Counted from the first letter of the stretch, positions 31,520 through 41,867 are shown. The stretch: 64,000 nt of DNA from Marinibaculum sp040216765 (GCA_040216765.1 JAVJON010000037.1:1-64000); one strand, 5' to 3'. Numbers and translations: made by a program. The notes: generated by a model from the letters alone, not told the origin.

Positions 31520-34101
31520 GCGGCGCCACGCCTTTCCGGGCGACCTACCGGCTGCAGTTCCGCGGCGGCATGGACTTCGCCGCCGCCGTCGCGGTCGTGC
31601 CCTATCTGGCGCGGCTGGGGGTGTCGCATCTCTACGCCTCGCCGCTCTTCGCCGCGCGGGAGGGGTCCAGCCACGGCTACGATATCGTCGACTGCAACCG
31701 CCTGGATCCGCAGCTGGGTGGCGAGGCCGGCTTCCTGGCCCTGACCGAGGCGCTGTCGCAGGCGGGGCTCGGCCTGATCCTCGACATCGTCCCCAACCAC
31801 ATGGCGACCGACTGGCAGAACCTCTGGTGGCGCGATGTCCTGGCCCTCGGCCGGGCCAGCCGCTTCGTCGACAGGTTCGACATCGACTGGTCGCAGCATG
31901 ACGGGCGGGTGCTTCTGCCGGTGCTCGGCGACAGCTACGGCGAGACACTGAAGGCCGGCAGCCTGCAGCTGGTGCCGCGGGAGGGCCAGACGGCGATCGC
32001 CTATCACGACCATCTGTTTCCGCTGGCACCGGGGAGCCTGCAGGCGGCCGGCGCGACCGAAGGCGAAGGGCCGCTGCCGGCGGAGCGCATGCACGCCCTG
32101 CTGGAGGCGCAGCACTACCGCCTGGCGCATTGGCGGATCGCGGCGGGCGGGCTGAACTATCGCCGCTTCTTCGACGTCAACGACCTTGTCGGCCTGCGGG
32201 TCGAGGATCCGGCCGTCTTCGACGCCGTCCACGACCTGACCTTGCGGCTGGTGCGCGAGGGCCTGGTCCACGGGCTGCGGGTCGACCATGTCGACGGGCT
32301 GGCCGACCCGGCCGGATATCTCCGGCGGTTGCGGGACGCGGTGCAGGCGGTGTGCCCCGGCGGCGGGGACGATGCCGCAAGCTGCCCGATCTGGGTGGAG
32401 AAGATCCTGGAGCCGGGCGAGCGGCTGCGCGACGACTGGCCGGTTGCGGGCACCACGGGCTATGAGTTTGCCGCCCAGGTCACCGGCCTGGCGGTGGCGC
32501 CGGCCGGCCTGGCGGAGCTGCGGGAGGGCTATGCCCGCTTCACCGGCGATGCGCGGAGCTTCCCGGCCCAGGCGGCCGCGGCGAAGCGGGAGCTGCTCGA
32601 CCTGACCTTCGCCGGCGAACTGGCCGCACTGGCCGCGCAGGCGGAGGGCCTTGCAGCGGCCGGCCTGGACAGCCGCGACCTGCCCGTCGAGAGCCTGCGC
32701 CGGGCGCTGCGCGAGCTGCTGGTCGCCATGCCGGTCTATCGCAGCTATGTCGCCGGCACCGCGGGCGCATCCGCGGCGGACCGTTCGCTGATCGCCGGGG
32801 CCGTGTCCGGTGCCGCGCCGGCGGTCGGCGCCGAAGGCGCGGCGGCGCTGGCCTTCCTGGCCGGGCTGCTGCAGGGGCGGCAGCCGGAGCATGCGGCCTT
32901 CGCGCGGCGGTTCCAGCAGCTCAGCGGCCCGCTGATGGCGAAGTCGGTGGAGGATACCGGCTTCTACCGCTATCTGCCCGCCCTGGCGCTGAACGAGGTC
33001 GGCAATGCGCCGGGTGCGCCGCCGGCCTCGCCGGCCGCGTTCCACGCCGCCAATGCCGAACGGCTGCAGCAATGGCCGCTGGCCATGCTGGCCACCGCAA
33101 CCCACGACACGAAGCGGGGCGAGGATCTGCGCGCCCGCCTGACCCTGCTCGCCGACTGCGCGCCGGCCTTCAGCGCCCTGGCGGAACACTGGTGGTTCGC
33201 CCATCAGCCGTTCCGCGGCGGCGCGGAAGGACAAAGCCCCGCCGCGAAGGAAGCCTGGCTGTTCTACCAGACCTTGGTCGGACTCTGGCCGGAGGACCTG
33301 GACCTGGCGGCGCCCGATGCCGCCGCGCGGCTGGACGCGCTGGCCCGCCGGCTGGAGGCCTATATGCAGAAGGCGATGCGCGAGGCGAAGGAGCGCACCC
33401 GCTGGACCGGCGCCGATGCGGTGCACGAGAACGCGGTGCGGGACTTCCTGCAGGCCGCTCTGTCCCCGTCGCGCTCCGCCGCCTTCCTTGCGGAAGTCCA
33501 GGCCCTGGTGCGCCGCCTGGCGCCGGCTGCGCGCGCCGGCAGCCTGGCACAGCTTGTCCTGAAGCTGACCTGCCCGGGCCTGCCCGACATCTACCAGGGC
33601 ACCGAGTGGCCGGACCTGGCCCTGGTGGATCCGGACAATCGCCGGCCTGTCGATTTCGCCCGCCGTGCCGCGCAGCTGGACGGTCCTGCCGGCATGCCGG
33701 CGCCGCTGCACCCTACCGCCGGCCTGGCCGGCGACGCGCGCAAGCTGGCCGTCATGCACTGCCTCCTGACCCTGCGCCGCCGGCAGCCCGACCTGCTGGC
33801 GGCCGGCAGCTACCTGCCGCTGGCTGTCACGGGTGCCGCCGCCGAGGACTTCCTCGCCTATGCACGGACCCTGCCGGGCCGGTGCCTGCTGGTCTGCGTG
33901 CCGCTTCGCCCGCTTCGGCAGGTCGCCGGGGAAGCGCTGCCCCCGCCGGACGCGGGGATCGCCCTGGCAGGTGCCGGCCTGGAGCGGTTCCGCTGGCAGG
34001 ACCTGCTCACCGGTGCCGCGCATCGGCCGGCGGATCGGCTGCAGGTGTCCCGCCTGCTGCAGCAGGCCGAGGTCGCGATCCTGCTGACCCGGCTGCCGTA
34101 G
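31516..34101 (+). CDS. treY: Malto-oligosyltrehalose synthase
   Basis: TreY converts the reducing-end alpha-1,4 bond of a maltodextrin into the alpha-1,1 bond of trehalose, giving maltooligosyltrehalose. The start is GTG in a GTGA overlap with the malQ stop; the product has 861 residues. GH13_26 features include FRATYRLQFRGGMDFAAA, HLYASPLFAAREGSSHGYD, LGLILDIVPNHMATD, nucleophile Asp257 in LRVDHVDGLADPAGYL, acid Glu295 in IWVEKILEPGE, ATHDTKRGEDLRARL and PGLPDIYQGTEW near the C-terminus. It is the last gene of the trehalose/glucan run; about 100 bases separate it from the next gene. Confidence 0.95.
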   Translation: MSGATPFRATYRLQFRGGMDFAAAVAVVPYLARLGVSHLYASPLFAAREGSSHGYDIVDCNRLDPQLGGEAGFLALTEALSQAGLGLILDIVPNHMATDWQNLWWRDVLALGRASRFVDRFDIDWSQHDGRVLLPVLGDSYGETLKAGSLQLVPREGQTAIAYHDHLFPLAPGSLQAAGATEGEGPLPAERMHALLEAQHYRLAHWRIAAGGLNYRRFFDVNDLVGLRVEDPAVFDAVHDLTLRLVREGLVHGLRVDHVDGLADPAGYLRRLRDAVQAVCPGGGDDAASCPIWVEKILEPGERLRDDWPVAGTTGYEFAAQVTGLAVAPAGLAELREGYARFTGDARSFPAQAAAAKRELLDLTFAGELAALAAQAEGLAAAGLDSRDLPVESLRRALRELLVAMPVYRSYVAGTAGASAADRSLIAGAVSGAAPAVGAEGAAALAFLAGLLQGRQPEHAAFARRFQQLSGPLMAKSVEDTGFYRYLPALALNEVGNAPGAPPASPAAFHAANAERLQQWPLAMLATATHDTKRGEDLRARLTLLADCAPAFSALAEHWWFAHQPFRGGAEGQSPAAKEAWLFYQTLVGLWPEDLDLAAPDAAARLDALARRLEAYMQKAMREAKERTRWTGADAVHENAVRDFLQAALSPSRSAAFLAEVQALVRRLAPAARAGSLAQLVLKLTCPGLPDIYQGTEWPDLALVDPDNRRPVDFARRAAQLDGPAGMPAPLHPTAGLAGDARKLAVMHCLLTLRRRQPDLLAAGSYLPLAVTGAAAEDFLAYARTLPGRCLLVCVPLRPLRQVAGEALPPPDAGIALAGAGLERFRWQDLLTGAAHRPADRLQVSRLLQQAEVAILLTRLP

Positions 34102-34200
34102 CGGCGCGCTGCGGCGCCCCGCAGGTATCGGAACGGATCGGCTGCCATCCTGCGGTGTTCGGACAGGGGGCGGACCGCGCCGGGCGGCATTCGCTCAACC

Positions 34201-35811
34201 ATGGTCTCTCCTTGCCTCTGGATGGTAGACAGGGGATCGGCCTTCACCGAAAGGTTTCCCAAGACCGTGAACACCCCCCCAGATCCGAAGGATCCTGCCG
34301 GCTCCGCCGGGGCGGCGGACCCGCCGGCCCGGACCCTCGACGACCTGGCGCGGGCCGGCGGGACGGACCGTGAGCCGGTGCTGCCGCAACGTGCGGGGCC
34401 GCTGCTCTACGCCCGGGGGGCGGACCGCACGTCGTGCCGGGTGGCGGCGCTGGTCGTGATGCCGGAAGGCGAGGCGGCGCCGGTGCTGCGGCTGCCCGAC
34501 GATACCGCGCCGGAGCCGGAGGCGCTGGCCCACCTGTTCGGGCGGACCATATGGCGCTGGGACTTCGCCCTGCCGGCACGGGCCGACGCGGCCTATACCC
34601 TCGACGGGCGGGCCTTCAAGGTTGCCGCGGACCTGTCGGGCGACCTGCGGATCGCCTTCCTGTCCTGCAACGGACAGGAGGAGGGCGATGCCGAGCGGCC
34701 GCTGGACGAGCGCGATGTCATGTGGCAGCGGCTGGCTGCGGACCATGCCCGGGCACCATGTCACCTGTTGCTCCATGGCGGCGACCAGCTCTACGCCGAC
34801 GAGATGGTGACCGCGCATCCGGAACTGACCCGCTGGCAGGGGCTGGCGGTGCGCGATCGGGGCACGGTGGCCTTTACCGACGAGATGCGCACCGCGGCGC
34901 GGCGCTGGCTGTTCTCCCGCTACCTGGCGCTGGTCTCGCTGCCGACGATCGCCGGCCTGATGGCGACCGTGCCCTCGCTGATGATGTGGGACGACCACGA
35001 CATCATGGATGGCTGGGGCAGCCATCCGCCGGCAATCCTGGATTCGCCGGTGGGGCGGGGGCTGTTCCAGGTGGCGCGCGAGATGTTCGCCCTGCTGCAG
35101 CTTGGCGCCCGCCCCGACACGCCGCCGTCGATCTGCGCCGACCCGGCGGGCGGCTCCTATACCTGGGCTGCCGGGTTTCCCGGCTTCACCGTGATCGCGC
35201 CAGACCTGCGCAGCGAGCGCCGCCCGCAGCGGGTGATGGCGGAAAATGGCTGGCACCGCTACGAGAGCCTGCTGCATGCCGCACCGGCCAGCGACCGCCG
35301 CCTCGTGATCTCCACGGTGCCCGGCCTGGGGCCGCGGCTGAGCTGGCTGGAATGGATCATGGACATCATTCCCAGGGCGCAGAAATACGAGGACGACCTG
35401 CGGGACCAGTGGCAGAGCCGCGCCCATCGCGCCGAGTGGCGCCGTTTCCTGGCGGGGCTGGAGCGCGACATCGTCGCCCGGCAGGCAAGGGTGACCCTGC
35501 TGTCGGGCGAGATCCATCTGGCCGGGCGCGGCGAGATGCAGCTCGGCCAGGGCCGGCGCCTGCATCAGCTGATTTCCTCCGGCATCGCCCATCCGCGCCC
35601 GCCGGCGATCTACGGCTTCGTCCTCGGCCTGCTGGCCCGGCTGGGCGGCGAGCCGCTGCCCGGCCGGCGCATCCGGATGCATCCCCTGCCGGGACGCAGG
35701 CGGACCTATACCGGCCAGCGGAACTACCTGACCCTGTACCGGAGCGCCGGCCAATGGAGCGCGGACTGGGAGCTGGAAGACAGCGGCCGCACCGAGGCGC
35801 TGGAGATCTGA
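34201..35811 (+). CDS. PhoD-like metallophosphatase (alkaline phosphatase D family)
   Basis: This 536-residue protein has the PhoD-type calcineurin-like core: AFLSCNGQEEGD, LLLHGGDQLYADEMV, SLMMWDDHDIMDGWGSHP and a C-terminal LLSGEIHLAGRGEM, all with metal-ligand Asp, Asn and His residues. No signal peptide or Tat motif is visible, unlike secreted PhoD, so it is likely cytosolic. The substrate is unknown; phosphomono- or diesters are possible. The start is uncertain: ATG 34201 lacks a ribosome site, and ATG 34222 or GTG 34267 are alternatives. It follows treY by about 100 bases on the same strand and may be cotranscribed with the glucan genes. Confidence 0.82.
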   Translation: MVSPCLWMVDRGSAFTERFPKTVNTPPDPKDPAGSAGAADPPARTLDDLARAGGTDREPVLPQRAGPLLYARGADRTSCRVAALVVMPEGEAAPVLRLPDDTAPEPEALAHLFGRTIWRWDFALPARADAAYTLDGRAFKVAADLSGDLRIAFLSCNGQEEGDAERPLDERDVMWQRLAADHARAPCHLLLHGGDQLYADEMVTAHPELTRWQGLAVRDRGTVAFTDEMRTAARRWLFSRYLALVSLPTIAGLMATVPSLMMWDDHDIMDGWGSHPPAILDSPVGRGLFQVAREMFALLQLGARPDTPPSICADPAGGSYTWAAGFPGFTVIAPDLRSERRPQRVMAENGWHRYESLLHAAPASDRRLVISTVPGLGPRLSWLEWIMDIIPRAQKYEDDLRDQWQSRAHRAEWRRFLAGLERDIVARQARVTLLSGEIHLAGRGEMQLGQGRRLHQLISSGIAHPRPPAIYGFVLGLLARLGGEPLPGRRIRMHPLPGRRRTYTGQRNYLTLYRSAGQWSADWELEDSGRTEALEI

Positions 35812-35835
35812 CGGGCGGCCCGGCAGCCCGGCCGG

Positions 35836-37200
35836 TCAGACCGCGTCCGGCGGCCGTTCCACCAGGGCGGCGATGGCGCAGGCGGCGCGGGCGAAGCCCA
35901 GGTCGCTGCCCGGCAGGGCCGCCAGCATCACCCCGAGCGGCAGGCCTTCGGCGTTGCGGTCGACATTCAGGCTGGCGATCGGGCCGCCCAGCGCGGTGAA
36001 CGGGATGACGAAGCGCGGATCGCCGGTCGCCATGCCGGCCGGTGCCGGGGTCGGTGCCGGCGGCAGCAGCAGCACCGCATCCGGCGGCAGCGCCGCGGCC
36101 AGCCTTGCCCGGGCATCCGCGATCTCGGCCAGGGCCCGGCGATAGCCGGCCGCCTCGATCCAGCCGCCGCGCGAGATCGCCTCCCGCAGCGCCAGGGCGA
36201 CATCGTCCAGCGGTGCGGTCTGCAGCGCCTCATGCACCCGGGCGAGCTCGTATTCCATGACGGTGCGGTGGGCGTCCAGGATCCGCTGCAGCGGCACCGG
36301 CGACGGCATCCGGGCGACCCGATAGCCGTTTGCCGCCAGCACGCCGGCGGCCTGTGCCAGTGCCTGTGCCACGTCGGCCTGGGCCTCGCCATGCAGCGGG
36401 TCGTCCAGGATCACCACCGCCTGGCCGTCCGGCGGCGGCAGGTCCGGCGGCGCCGGGGCCAGGAACGGCGGGGCGATCGCGGCGAAGGCCGCGACGGCAT
36501 CGGCGAGGCGATAGCCATAGAAGCCCGGCGTGTCGAAACTGGGCGCGAACGGCAGCATGCCGTAGCCCGGCAGGGCCAGGCTGCTGGGCTTGAAGGCGCC
36601 GATGCCGCAGAACGCGGCCGGGCGCGAGACCGAACCCGCGGTCTGGGTGCCGATCGCCAGCGGCACCATGCCGGCGGCGACGGCGGCGGCCGGGCCGCTG
36701 GACGACCCGCCCGGCGTATGGCCCAGGGCATGGGGATTGCGGGTCGGTGGCGGGCGTTCGAAAAAGGCGAACTCGGTGGTATGGGCCTTGCCCACGACGA
36801 TCGCCCCGGCCGCCCGCAGGGCCGCGACGATCCAGGCATCGGCGCCGGCAGGGGGCGCATCGGCGCGGGTCGGGCTGCCCGCGCAGGTCGGCAGGCCGGC
36901 GACATCGAGCACGTCCTTGATGGCGACCGGTATGCCGTGCAGCCGCCCGCGCCACCGGCCGGCCTCCGCCTCCGCGTCGCAGGCCTCGGCGTCGATCCGG
37001 GCGCTGGCCTCGACGACCCGGCAGAACGCCCGGACATCCCCGTCCACCGCGGCGATCCGCGCCATGCTGCGGTCGACCAGCGCCGCCGCGGTCAACCCGC
37101 CGCTGCGCAGTTCGGTCGCCAGGCCGGCGACCCGTCCGGGGTCGGCGACGGTCGACGCCAGCGGCGGCGGTTCGAGGCGGGAGCGATGGGACTGGGCCAT
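35836..37200 (-). CDS. Amidase-signature family hydrolase
   Basis: A 454-residue amidase-signature enzyme that hydrolyses a carboxamide. The Ser-cisSer-Lys triad is complete: Lys95 in GIPVAIKDVLDV, the GGSSSGPAAAVAAG loop with Ser167, and Ser190 in IGTQTAGSVSRPAAFCGI. The sequence reads TAGSVSRP rather than the commoner TGGSIRxP. The start MAQSHRS was chosen over an upstream ATG (37281) because the intervening residues are Arg-rich and unlike a protein N-terminus. Not GatA: no GatB or GatC nearby. It converges with the PhoD-like gene (24-base gap) and diverges from the large kinase gene. Substrate unknown. Confidence 0.88.
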   Translation of the reverse strand: MAQSHRSRLEPPPLASTVADPGRVAGLATELRSGGLTAAALVDRSMARIAAVDGDVRAFCRVVEASARIDAEACDAEAEAGRWRGRLHGIPVAIKDVLDVAGLPTCAGSPTRADAPPAGADAWIVAALRAAGAIVVGKAHTTEFAFFERPPPTRNPHALGHTPGGSSSGPAAAVAAGMVPLAIGTQTAGSVSRPAAFCGIGAFKPSSLALPGYGMLPFAPSFDTPGFYGYRLADAVAAFAAIAPPFLAPAPPDLPPPDGQAVVILDDPLHGEAQADVAQALAQAAGVLAANGYRVARMPSPVPLQRILDAHRTVMEYELARVHEALQTAPLDDVALALREAISRGGWIEAAGYRRALAEIADARARLAAALPPDAVLLLPPAPTPAPAGMATGDPRFVIPFTALGGPIASLNVDRNAEGLPLGVMLAALPGSDLGFARAACAIAALVERPPDAV

Positions 37201-37370
37201 GCCGGGATCATCGGCCGGCCATCGGCCGGAGGCAAGCTGGCGCCGCCGGCGGCGGGCGCGGCAGGCGCGCGCTTCGGGCATTCCGGCGCCGCCCCGAAGC
37301 AGGTAAGGTGTGGCCGGGTTGTGATGGTAACCGGACCCCGGGGCTGAGGCACCGGGGCCGGCCGGAGTGC

Positions 37371-40300
37371 ATGGACTTGCAGGGGCACGACAGGATAGGG
37401 ACGGCCGGCCATGGCACCGGCGGATCGCCGGGGGGCGGATCGCCAGGGGGCGGGCCGGGAGGGGTCGGGCCGGCGCCGGGCGGGCCGGAGCCGCCGGTCG
37501 GCCTGTTCCATCGCCTGGCGAGCCCGAACGTGGCGCCCTGGGTGTTCATCGGGGCGGTCGTGCTGTTCGGGCTGCTGTCCGCGCTGTCGCATGCCCGTAT
37601 CGACGACCTGATCGCCGAGGAGGAGGCCACCGGGCGCGTCATCGCGATGGCCGCGCGGCAGCGCATGCTGTCGCAGCGCATCACCCTCCTGTCGAACCGC
37701 CTGGTCAACGGGCCGGTGGCCGACCGGGGCCGCGTGCGGTCGGAGCTGTTCAGCGCGATCAACCTGATGGCGGCCTCGCACGACGCCCTGGTCGGCGGGT
37801 CCGACGTCCAGGGCGTGCCCGGCCTGCGGACCGAGCATATGCGCGACGTCTATTTCGACGGGTCCGAGAGCCTGGAATCGCTGCTGCAGGACTTCATATC
37901 CAGCGCGCGCGAGGTCGCATCCTGGCAACCGGACCAGTCGGCGATGGGCCCGCAGCTGGATCCGCAGCTGCGGGAAAGGCTGGGCTATCTCAACCTGGTC
38001 GGCGCCGGGCGGCTGCTGGAGGGGCTGGACGAGGCGGTGGCCGGCTTCGAGGAGGATGGCCGCGAGGCGATCCGCAACATCCGGCTCTGGAACCGGGTCG
38101 TCCTGGCGACGATCGTCGGCAGCGTGATCCTGGTCGGCCTGTTCGTCTTCCTGCCGATTTCCCACCGGCTGCGCATGCAATGGGCCGAAGTGCGCCGCGC
38201 CCGCCATCAGGAGGACCGCACCCGGCTGCACCTGGAGGCGGTGTTCGCCAATGCGCCCGGCGGCATCATGGTGGTCGACGCGGCGGGCAACATCCTGCAG
38301 GCCAATGCCCGCGCCCTGGAACTGCTGGAGCTCAGCCGCGGGGTCGGCGGCAACATGCCCCGCCTGCCGGCCCTGCTGCCCCTCGCGCCCGGCGACGGCA
38401 TCGTGGCGGATGGCGAGCACCCGGACCTGCGCCCGCCGCAGATCGAGGAGGTCACCGCGAAGACGGCCACCGGCCGGAGCTTCACGGCGGAGGTGATCTC
38501 CGGCTGGTTCCTGTCGGATGCAAGCTGGCTTCGCATCGTCATCTGTTCCGACGTGACCGAGCGGAAGAAGGCCGAGGACCGGCTGCGCGCGCAGGAGGAG
38601 TTCTTCCGCTCGCTCTACGACAATACGCCGATCATGCTGCATTCGATCACGCCGGAAGGGCAGATCGTGCGGGTCAGCCGCTACTGGCTGCTGGCGCTCG
38701 GCTATGACGAGAAGGAGGTGATCGGCCGGCCGATCTTCGACTTCATGTCCGCCGAATCCGCCGAGCGGGCGCAGTCCGAGGTGATGCCGCGGTTCCGCGT
38801 CGAGGGGCGGTTCCGCAACATCCCCTACAAGCTGGTCACCAAGTCCGGCGAATTCCGCGACGTGCTGTTCTCCGCCGACGCCGCCTACAATGTCGAAGGC
38901 GGCATCGTCCACACCTTCAGCGTGGTCGTCGATGTCACCGAGCAGAACCGCCTGCGCGACGAGGTGCAGCGGACATCGGCCGCCCTGCAGGAGCTGCACG
39001 GGATCACCAACGACGCGCAGCTGTCGACGGAGGACCGCAAGGCCCAGGTCCTGGCCTTTGCCAAGCGCAGCTTCCGGCTCGAGGGCGCGCTGGTCGGCCG
39101 GCTGGAGGAGGACAGCTATATCGTCGAGCAGACGGACGGGCCCGACTGGCTGCCGGCGCCCGGCGACCGGATCCCGCTCGACGACGACGGTGTCGCCCTC
39201 ATCCTGGCCGCCGGCCAGGCTGTGGGGCAGCGCCGCCGCGACAATGCCGGCGCGCCGGCGGAGGGCAGCGAGGCTGCGGCGCCGCTGCCGGCGGTCAGTG
39301 CCTATGTGGCGGCGCCGATCGACGTGGATGGCGAGCGCTACGGCACGGTCGGCTTCCTGTCGCCCGACGACCGGGACGAACCCTTCTCGGAGGGCGACCT
39401 GGCCCTCGTGCGGCTGATCGCGCAGTGGTTCGGCATCGAGCTCAGCCGGCAGAACACCCTCGACGCCCTGGAGGAGGCGCGCACCTACGCGGAGGAGGCC
39501 GCCAAGGCCAAGAGCGCCTTCCTGGCCAATATGAGCCACGAGATCCGCACCCCGATGAACGCCATCATCGGCCTGTCGCGCCTGGCGCTGGACACCGAGC
39601 TGACGGCGAAGCAGCGCGACTATGTGGAGAAGATCTACCGCTCCGGCCGCTCGCTGCTCGGCATCATCAACGACATCCTGGATTTCTCGAAGGTCGAGTC
39701 CGGCAACCTGCGGGTCGAGCAGATCGACTTCGACCTGGACGACGTGCTGCGCAACGTGTGCGACATGCTGGATGTCCAGACCCGCGACAAGGACCTGGAG
39801 GTCCTGGTCTGGACCGCGCCGGACGTGCCGCAGCACCTGGTCGGCGACCCGCTGCGCATGACCCAGATCCTGACCAACCTGACCGGCAATGCCGCCAAGT
39901 TCACCGAACAGGGCGAGATCGTCGTGAAGGCCGCGGTGGTGAAGCGGGACGAGGATGGCGTCCTGCTCGCCTTCTCCGTCCGCGATACCGGGATCGGCAT
40001 CACCGCCGAACAGCAGGCGCGCCTGTTCCAGTCCTTCTCGCAGGCCGATACCTCGACCACGCGCCGCTATGGCGGCACCGGCCTGGGCCTGGCGATCTGC
40101 AAGCGGCTGGTGGAGCTGATGGGGGGCACTATCGGGGTGGAGAGCGATGCCGGCCGGGGCAGCACGTTCCGCTTCACCCTGCGGGTCGGCGTCCGGCCGG
40201 AACCGGCGATGCCGAAGCTGCCGGACGGCATCGACCCGTCGAAGATGCGGGTGCTGATCGTCGACGACAACGAGACCGCCCGCGAGATCCTCGAGGAGCT

Positions 40301-41867
40301 GACCCTGTCGCTCGGCTTCCAGGTCGCGTCGGTCAAGAACGGCGCCGAGGCCATCGAGGCGGTGCGCGCCGCGGCGATCCGCGGCCAGAAGTACGACCTC
40401 GTCCTGATGGACTTCCTGATGCCCGAGATCGACGGCATCGAGGCCGCGCGCCGCATCCTCGGTGCCGACGACATCCCCGACATGCCGCTGATCTTCATGG
40501 TCACCGCCCATGGCCGGGAAGAGGTGATCACCCATGCCGACGACCTGGACCTGGCCGGTCTGCTGCTGAAGCCGGTCAGCAAGTCGCTGCTGATGGAAAC
40601 CATCGTCTCCGTCCTGACCGGTCGCTCCCAGTCCCCGGCCGACATGGTGCGCAGCGGCCCGGCATCGCCTCCGGAGCGGCTTGCCGCGGTGCAGGACCTG
40701 CACGTGCTGCTGGCGGAGGACAACGAGATCAACCAGCAGGTCGCGCGTGAGCTGCTGGAGAATATGGGAATCCAGGTCGACCTCGTCGCCGATGGCCGGG
40801 CCGCGGTGAACAGGGTGCTGGAGGCCGGCCCGGCGGGCTATGACCTGGTGCTGATGGACGTGCAGATGCCCTTGATGGACGGTCTGGAGGCAACCCAGGA
40901 AATCCGGCTCTCCATCTCTTCGGAAGAACTGCCGATCCTGGCGCTGACCGCCCATTCGATGGCGGAGGAACGCGACCAGAGCCTGCAGGCCGGCATGAAC
41001 GACCATCTCAACAAGCCGATCGACCGCGACGAACTGCTGGACGCCCTGGTCCGCTGGTCGGCACGGTCGGCCCGCGCGGCGGCAAGGGCGGAAGCGGGGC
41101 CGGCGGAGGCCGGCGAGGCAGGCGGGGCGGATGCCGGGAAAACTGGCCATTCCCCGGGTAAGCGTGTAGACCCGGAGCCTCATGCCGCCGCAGCTGCCGA
41201 TGCCACCGACGGTGACGATGCGGCCCGCGTTCCGGAGCCAACGGTCCTGGACCTGGACAAGGCGGCGTCACGGCTTGGCGGCAACCGGGACATGGTCCAC
41301 GGGCTGCTGGACCGGTTCATGGCGAAGTACCGCGATGCAGGTGGGCGGATGCGCGAGCACGTCGCAGGTGGGGAAATCGCCGATGCCGGCGCGCTGGCGC
41401 ACAGCCTGCGCGGCGCCGCGGCGACGGTCGGCGCCTTTGCGGTGGCCGAAGCTGGCGGCGCGGTGGAAATGGCCGCCAGGACCGGGACCGTCGATCCCCT
41501 GCTTGCCGTGCGGCTGGACGAGGCGCTCGCGGCGTTGAACGCGACACATGCCGCGCTGGCAGCGCCGTCGCACGGCCCCCAGGATACCGGCGGCGCGGGT
41601 TCGGCGCCGGCCGTGCCGACGGTGCTGCTGCCGGCGATCGACGCGCTCGATGCCGACCTGGCGGCGAACCGGTTCAGTGCCGCCCGGAAGGCCGGCGACC
41701 TGGAGCACCAGCTGGCCGGCCGCTGCGGCGCCAGGCTCGCGGACCTCCAGGAGGCGATGGGCGAACTCGATTACGACCGGGCGCGGCGGGTCCTGGCGGC
41801 CCTGCGGGCAGAGGTGACCGATGGTACAGACGGAGCAGACGACGGAAATGCAGGCACCGCATCCTGA
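37371..41867 (+). CDS. Large phosphorelay hybrid histidine kinase (PilJ-type sensor, PAS, GAF, two REC, HPt)
   Basis: A 1498-residue membrane phosphorelay kinase from MDLQGHDRIG. A Gly/Pro-rich N-terminus precedes a first membrane helix (about 56-78). A periplasmic helical domain with RQRMLSQRITLLSNRLV resembles the PilJ/NIT-type sensor. A second helix (about 245-262) leads to PAS domains (FANAPGGIMVVDAAGNI; LYDNTPIMLHSITPEG), a GAF-like domain, HisKA NMSHEIRTPMNAIIG with His723 and a HATPase. Receiver 1 has LIVDDN and Asp1014, receiver 2 has LLAEDNEINQQ and Asp1163, and a C-terminal HPt has AHSLRGAAATVG with His1344. This is a complete His-Asp-His relay in one protein. It overlaps the next gene, a REC-GGDEF protein, by 47 bases. 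Confidence 0.92.
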   Translation: MDLQGHDRIGTAGHGTGGSPGGGSPGGGPGGVGPAPGGPEPPVGLFHRLASPNVAPWVFIGAVVLFGLLSALSHARIDDLIAEEEATGRVIAMAARQRMLSQRITLLSNRLVNGPVADRGRVRSELFSAINLMAASHDALVGGSDVQGVPGLRTEHMRDVYFDGSESLESLLQDFISSAREVASWQPDQSAMGPQLDPQLRERLGYLNLVGAGRLLEGLDEAVAGFEEDGREAIRNIRLWNRVVLATIVGSVILVGLFVFLPISHRLRMQWAEVRRARHQEDRTRLHLEAVFANAPGGIMVVDAAGNILQANARALELLELSRGVGGNMPRLPALLPLAPGDGIVADGEHPDLRPPQIEEVTAKTATGRSFTAEVISGWFLSDASWLRIVICSDVTERKKAEDRLRAQEEFFRSLYDNTPIMLHSITPEGQIVRVSRYWLLALGYDEKEVIGRPIFDFMSAESAERAQSEVMPRFRVEGRFRNIPYKLVTKSGEFRDVLFSADAAYNVEGGIVHTFSVVVDVTEQNRLRDEVQRTSAALQELHGITNDAQLSTEDRKAQVLAFAKRSFRLEGALVGRLEEDSYIVEQTDGPDWLPAPGDRIPLDDDGVALILAAGQAVGQRRRDNAGAPAEGSEAAAPLPAVSAYVAAPIDVDGERYGTVGFLSPDDRDEPFSEGDLALVRLIAQWFGIELSRQNTLDALEEARTYAEEAAKAKSAFLANMSHEIRTPMNAIIGLSRLALDTELTAKQRDYVEKIYRSGRSLLGIINDILDFSKVESGNLRVEQIDFDLDDVLRNVCDMLDVQTRDKDLEVLVWTAPDVPQHLVGDPLRMTQILTNLTGNAAKFTEQGEIVVKAAVVKRDEDGVLLAFSVRDTGIGITAEQQARLFQSFSQADTSTTRRYGGTGLGLAICKRLVELMGGTIGVESDAGRGSTFRFTLRVGVRPEPAMPKLPDGIDPSKMRVLIVDDNETAREILEELTLSLGFQVASVKNGAEAIEAVRAAAIRGQKYDLVLMDFLMPEIDGIEAARRILGADDIPDMPLIFMVTAHGREEVITHADDLDLAGLLLKPVSKSLLMETIVSVLTGRSQSPADMVRSGPASPPERLAAVQDLHVLLAEDNEINQQVARELLENMGIQVDLVADGRAAVNRVLEAGPAGYDLVLMDVQMPLMDGLEATQEIRLSISSEELPILALTAHSMAEERDQSLQAGMNDHLNKPIDRDELLDALVRWSARSARAAARAEAGPAEAGEAGGADAGKTGHSPGKRVDPEPHAAAAADATDGDDAARVPEPTVLDLDKAASRLGGNRDMVHGLLDRFMAKYRDAGGRMREHVAGGEIADAGALAHSLRGAAATVGAFAVAEAGGAVEMAARTGTVDPLLAVRLDEALAALNATHAALAAPSHGPQDTGGAGSAPAVPTVLLPAIDALDADLAANRFSAARKAGDLEHQLAGRCGARLADLQEAMGELDYDRARRVLAALRAEVTDGTDGADDGNAGTAS

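Noticed and set aside
35836..37200. Glutamyl-tRNA amidotransferase subunit A (gatA)
   Set aside because: Same fold and triad, but no gatB or gatC nearby and the nucleophile loop (TAGSVSRP) differs from the GatA form (TGGSIRQP).
37092..41183. Minus-strand open frame of 1363 codons opposite the large hybrid kinase
   Set aside because: Shadow of the kinase gene, with the low-complexity composition typical of antisense frames; no motif seen.
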